Origin: a virus
Strand: one strand, 5' to 3'
Virus record (IMG/VR): IMGVR_UViG_3300042673_000164
Coordinates: 1 to 30,556 of that record
Length of the DNA stretch: 30,556 nucleotides
This document shows, in pieces, positions 27,908-30,556 of this stretch. The notes beneath the pieces are model-generated. The model did not search any database, was not told the DNA's origin, and saw nothing but the letters and a program-made list of their open reading frames with translations. The translations under genes were made by a program, and so were the position numbers. The stretch's first letter is position 1, and every line of letters starts with the position of its first letter.

Positions 27908-28590
27908 CAGATCAACAACAATACTTCAGCATCGTCATCCAAGATACTGAATGTGATCAAACCTGTCGCAGCGATAACCGCACCACCCAACATGCTCGAC
28001 CCGACAGCAGACACCAGACGTGGCTTCTTTGGTTCATTGATCTGAATCGGAATCTCTTTGGGCTTCGGTCTTGGCTTCGGTCTTGGTTGCCTGTAGGGCT
28101 GATAGCCAACACCGTCATCAACCGGTGGAGGCGCAGGAGGCGAAGCCTGTGCTGTAGCAGCTGCATCCAACCCACCAAGACTGGCCGCAGCGACCACATC
28201 TTTCTTGACCTTCGTTGTGGCAGTTGCGTCAAGCCCACCCAAAGTTGCCTCAGCAATCACATCCTTGGCAACCTTCGTTGTGGCCGATGCGTCAAGCCCG
28301 CCCAAACTCGCCGCCGCAACAGCAGCCTTCCTTGTCTTAGCCTGCGCAGCCGCAACCAAACCACCGAACGCCGACGAAGCCACCGCCACCTTGACCACAG
28401 TTGCAGTGGCCGTACTTGCAAGGCCACCAAGAGTCGATGCCGCAGTTGCGACAGTTAGAAACTCACCACCATCCAACACCCTTGTCCCATCAAGGGCTGA
28501 CGAGTCAAGAATGAACGCGGCACCACCACCAAGGCCGAAGCCTGTGTTGTCAAGTGTGGTTGAGTCAAGAACAAACCGTTGAACGGCCAT
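27907..28590 (-). CDS. repeat-containing structural protein with C-terminal hydrophobic segment
   Basis: I use ATG 28590 (227 residues) and not the GTG at 28593. Residues 6-40 have two related motifs, FVLDSTTLDNTG and FILDSSALDGTRVLDG. Five 21-residue units with the core [ST]LGGLxAxA follow (about 48-149). A Pro/Lys-rich segment (RQPRPKPRPKPKEIP, about 167-182) leads to a possible transmembrane helix (SAVGSSMLGGAVIAATGLIT) and an acidic-hydrophobic end (ILDDDAEVLLLI). No family is recognised. The place between two head genes suggests a virion or assembly protein. The gene is coupled to the protease by TGATG. Confidence 0.6.
   Translation of the reverse strand: MAVQRFVLDSTTLDNTGFGLGGGAAFILDSSALDGTRVLDGGEFLTVATAASTLGGLASTATATVVKVAVASSAFGGLVAAAQAKTRKAAVAAASLGGLDASATTKVAKDVIAEATLGGLDATATTKVKKDVVAAASLGGLDAAATAQASPPAPPPVDDGVGYQPYRQPRPKPRPKPKEIPIQINEPKKPRLVSAVGSSMLGGAVIAATGLITFSILDDDAEVLLLI
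28144..28446. repeat. five degenerate 63-bp coding repeats
   Basis: LGG or FGG motifs recur exactly every 21 residues, five times, in the repeat protein. The third to fifth units are the most similar (SLGGLDASATTKVAKDV, TLGGLDATATTKVKKDV, SLGGLDAAATAQ). The repeat could change length by slippage or recombination. Confidence 0.85.
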
Positions 28591-28597
28591 CACAAAC

Positions 28598-28981
28598 CTA
28601 CGAGGCGAGCGTCAACGAAGCGGTGAGATTACCTGCATCAATCGCATAGGTATCACCAGCGTCATACGGGTTCGCAGTAATCGTTCCAGAGAACAAGAAG
28701 TTGCCTGTGGTCAAACTATCCCAAGCAGTGAAATGGTTGGCATCTTCCGACCCAGCAATGTTTGTCCAAGTCACATCATCATCAGAAGTCAAAACACCAG
28801 CCGAAGCCACCCCAAACGACACAGCCTTGCGTGTTGTCTCAGTTGCAGGGTTCGCAGTCCCATTAGCACCAGGATCACCGACATGAAGTTTCACATACAC
28901 CTGTGCAACAGCGAACGATGTGTTGTTGCCCAAAGCATTCAGCCAAGCGTTGCCAAGATATGCACCGATTCCGTGTGCCAT
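28598..28981 (-). CDS. small virion-type protein, 127 aa
   Basis: The protein begins with a helix (MAHGIGAYLGNAWLNALGNN), followed by FAVAQVYVKLHVGDPGANGTANP and a beta-rich remainder (GVLTSDDDVTWTNIAG, LFSGTITANPYDAGDTYAIDAGNLTASL). The LHVGDPG turn is common in phage structural proteins annotated as tail-fibre or head-decoration proteins. Which of these applies is not clear. Portal and repeat-protein genes flank it, and ATG 28981 overlaps the portal stop as TAATG. Confidence 0.6.
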   Translation of the reverse strand: MAHGIGAYLGNAWLNALGNNTSFAVAQVYVKLHVGDPGANGTANPATETTRKAVSFGVASAGVLTSDDDVTWTNIAGSEDANHFTAWDSLTTGNFLFSGTITANPYDAGDTYAIDAGNLTASLTLAS

Positions 28982-30525
28982 TAGTCTTCAACCCTTTCGG
29001 TGATTGTCAGAATGCGTCCTTCAGCGTCACGTTCAACGGTGCGCACAGTAGGCCGTGACTCTGGGATGTTGACCCGAACCACAGTCTCAGGCACATTGAT
29101 CACTGGTGCAGGAACATTCACTGCTGGTGGCGTGTAGTTCAAGATCACTTCAGGCATGTTGATGTCCATGTTCTGCGACTTCACCTCGTAGACCGATGCG
29201 GGATCGGCTGGGTTGATTGTCGACAAAGCCTGCAACTGTGTTGAAGGAACACCAGTGTGCGCAATCGTTGGCAGCTCAAGTGCGCTCATCACTTCGGCAG
29301 GATCAAAGCCTGACAGGATCAAGCGTTGTGCGATCTGTGATTTCTTGTCCAACTCGGCAAGGTTCGCTGCGCCGATGTCCACGTTGGCCAACGGAACACG
29401 ATACGCCTCGCCACCCTCAACAGGAGACATGTCTTCGATGCGGTGGATGTCGTTGATTGATAGGAAGCCTGATTGAATACCGGTCGAGAATGCTGCGTAG
29501 CGTGACGCTTGGTCACCGCGCAACAGACCATCCACGTTGAACTTCAAGAATGCTCGACCTGTCAGCAACTTCTGGTAGCCGTCCTCAATCTTGGAGATGT
29601 ACGGTCTGAGAGTGTGGGTGACGAAGTTGATGCCGTTCATTTCTACCGACGCATAGGACATCGCCCCAGCGGAGTTGTGTCCAAGCATTGCTGGTGGCAC
29701 ACGGAAGATACGGGCAATCTCTTCAATGGCGAAACGGCGTGACTCAAGGAACTGTGCCGAGTCGTTGTCCACTGTGGTCTTGGTGAACTTTGCGCCACCG
29801 AACAGAATGCCTGGTCGATGTGAACGACGCAACCCTCGATGACCTTCCTCAAAGCCATTCACCAAATCTTTCGCCTGCTCACGAGTCAAGTTGCCAGGGA
29901 ACTCGATGATGCCGGAAGCACTTGAGCCTTGACCGAAGAAACGTGCAGCGAACTCTTCCAAGGCTTTCGCCAAACCAAGATTCTCTTTGATGAGATCAAT
30001 GCGGGAACGGCCACGCATTTCACCAGGCAAACGAAGTTCAGTGATGTGAATCATGTCCTCATGTGGGATCACATCACGGTTGTCATACACAAACTCAGGA
30101 CGACGTGTTTCACGGTTGCGTGTGCATTCAACCTTCTCAGGGTTCAGCACAATAAGTGCAGCCACACCTTGATCGTCACGAACAATCCGAGTGAACGAGT
30201 TGCCGTTCAACAACAACGATACCAACACCTGCTGGAAATGTTCAGTGCGGGTGATACCAGACTCAGGGTTATCCAACCACATTGGTCGTGGACGGAACGC
30301 TTGACGCTCAGCACCAACACGGACGAACGTGTCAACAGGCAAAGTGGAAACGGAATCAGCAATGATTCGAACACACGAATACACAGCCTCAATCTTCAAC
30401 GAGTCTTGCTGGGTGACAACAGTTCCGGCATTGGTTGTCATCGAGAAGCCGTCGCCTAATGCGAACAGCGATTGGAATGAAACTGCGCGTTGCTCACCTC
30501 CATTGTTCAAGAGTCGTGACAGCAT
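28981..30525 (-). CDS. portal protein (HK97/lambda type), 514 aa
   Basis: Standard HK97-type portal features are seen: LKIEAVYSCVRIIADSVSTLP at about 44-65, VLVSLLLNGNSFTRIVRD, MIHITELRLPGEMRGRS, the clip/stem region FAARFFGQGSSASGIIEFPG and IARIFRVPPAMLGHNSAG with YASVEMNGINFV. The C-terminal 60 residues are a proline/valine-rich strand repeat (INMPEVILNYTPPAVNVPAP and VINVPETVVRVNIPE) ending in a small RTVERDAEGRILTI domain found in other actinophage portals. The portal is the DNA channel and the head-assembly start. The ATG at 30525 overlaps an upstream stop (TAATG), which ends a gene that extends beyond the window. Confidence 0.94.
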   Translation of the reverse strand: MLSRLLNNGGEQRAVSFQSLFALGDGFSMTTNAGTVVTQQDSLKIEAVYSCVRIIADSVSTLPVDTFVRVGAERQAFRPRPMWLDNPESGITRTEHFQQVLVSLLLNGNSFTRIVRDDQGVAALIVLNPEKVECTRNRETRRPEFVYDNRDVIPHEDMIHITELRLPGEMRGRSRIDLIKENLGLAKALEEFAARFFGQGSSASGIIEFPGNLTREQAKDLVNGFEEGHRGLRRSHRPGILFGGAKFTKTTVDNDSAQFLESRRFAIEEIARIFRVPPAMLGHNSAGAMSYASVEMNGINFVTHTLRPYISKIEDGYQKLLTGRAFLKFNVDGLLRGDQASRYAAFSTGIQSGFLSINDIHRIEDMSPVEGGEAYRVPLANVDIGAANLAELDKKSQIAQRLILSGFDPAEVMSALELPTIAHTGVPSTQLQALSTINPADPASVYEVKSQNMDINMPEVILNYTPPAVNVPAPVINVPETVVRVNIPESRPTVRTVERDAEGRILTITERVED

Positions 30526-30556
30526 TACTTCCTCGCCTCTTTCTTCCCGCGCTCAA
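30525..30556 (-). CDS. 3' end of gene upstream of portal (terminase large subunit by position)
   Basis: Nine codons (ERGKKEARK) and a TAA stop remain, overlapping the portal start as TAATG. Terminase usually lies here in HK97-like head modules. Only position supports this identity. Confidence 0.35.
   Translation of the reverse strand, partial: ERGKKEARK

Noticed and set aside
28144-28446. Spaced repeats resembling a CRISPR-type array
   Set aside because: The 63-bp period is an exact multiple of three, is continuous with an open frame and encodes a 21-residue protein repeat.
1-30556. tRNA genes, integrase, attachment sites or insertion sequences
   Set aside because: I looked for cloverleaf-like segments, recombinase motifs and terminal repeats and found none that I can support.

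Overview
The window is a 30.5 kb piece of a tailed-phage (siphovirus-type) genome or prophage. Every supported gene is on the minus strand, so the functional reading order runs from position 30556 down to 1. A WhiB-family regulator, actinophage-type head and tail proteins and a roughly half-GC composition point to an actinobacterial host, probably an environmental one. No integrase, tRNA gene, attachment site or terminase is visible, and both edges cut through genes.

Region by region, in transcription order. (1) 30.5-24.8 kb, head module: portal, two small structural proteins (one with five 21-residue repeats), a four-domain capsid-maturation protease, and an HK97-type major capsid protein followed by a strong intrinsic terminator. 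(2) 24.6-21.3 kb: a short ORF and four glycosyltransferase genes (GT4, GT2, GT17 and another GT-A-type), overlapping and inserted between the capsid gene and the head-tail connector. (3) 21.3-12.9 kb, connector and tail module: connector, tail terminator, major tail protein, tail assembly chaperone with a probable -1 frameshift, a gp10-like protein, an archaeo-eukaryotic-primase-like protein in an unexpected place, tape measure, minor tail protein, two fibre proteins with duplicated N-termini, and a small tip protein. (4) 12.9-10.1 kb, lysis module: an exported PA14-like protein on a Thr/Pro-rich stalk with a C-terminal membrane anchor, two small holin-like proteins (one only 55 aa), an M15/VanY-type endolysin, a single-span membrane protein and a small HTH protein. 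(5) 10.1-7.2 kb: a calcineurin-like phosphoesterase, small unknown proteins, a ribbon-helix-helix regulator, a second exported peptidoglycan hydrolase (SLT lysozyme fold) and a two-span membrane protein. (6) 7.2-1 kb, early/replication module: WhiB, two PD-(D/E)XK nucleases, an SSB-like protein, a run of very small coiled-coil and zinc-ribbon ORFs, an HTH protein, an HNH protein, and a Prim-Pol/RecA-type helicase that runs off the left edge.

Most junctions are ATGA or TGATG overlaps, so translational coupling is the rule, and this decided several start sites. No intergenic stretch exceeds about 130 bases. The larger gaps hold an intrinsic terminator after the capsid gene, twin hairpins in the capsid leader, a 16-bp hairpin after the SSB gene, and a candidate promoter with an inverted repeat near 8.8 kb.

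The observations most worth follow-up are the glycosyltransferase cassette in the head operon, the stalked surface-type protein in the lysis cassette, the primase-like gene in the tail operon, the frameshift site CCCTTTG, and blockwise switches of third-codon-position composition inside single genes.
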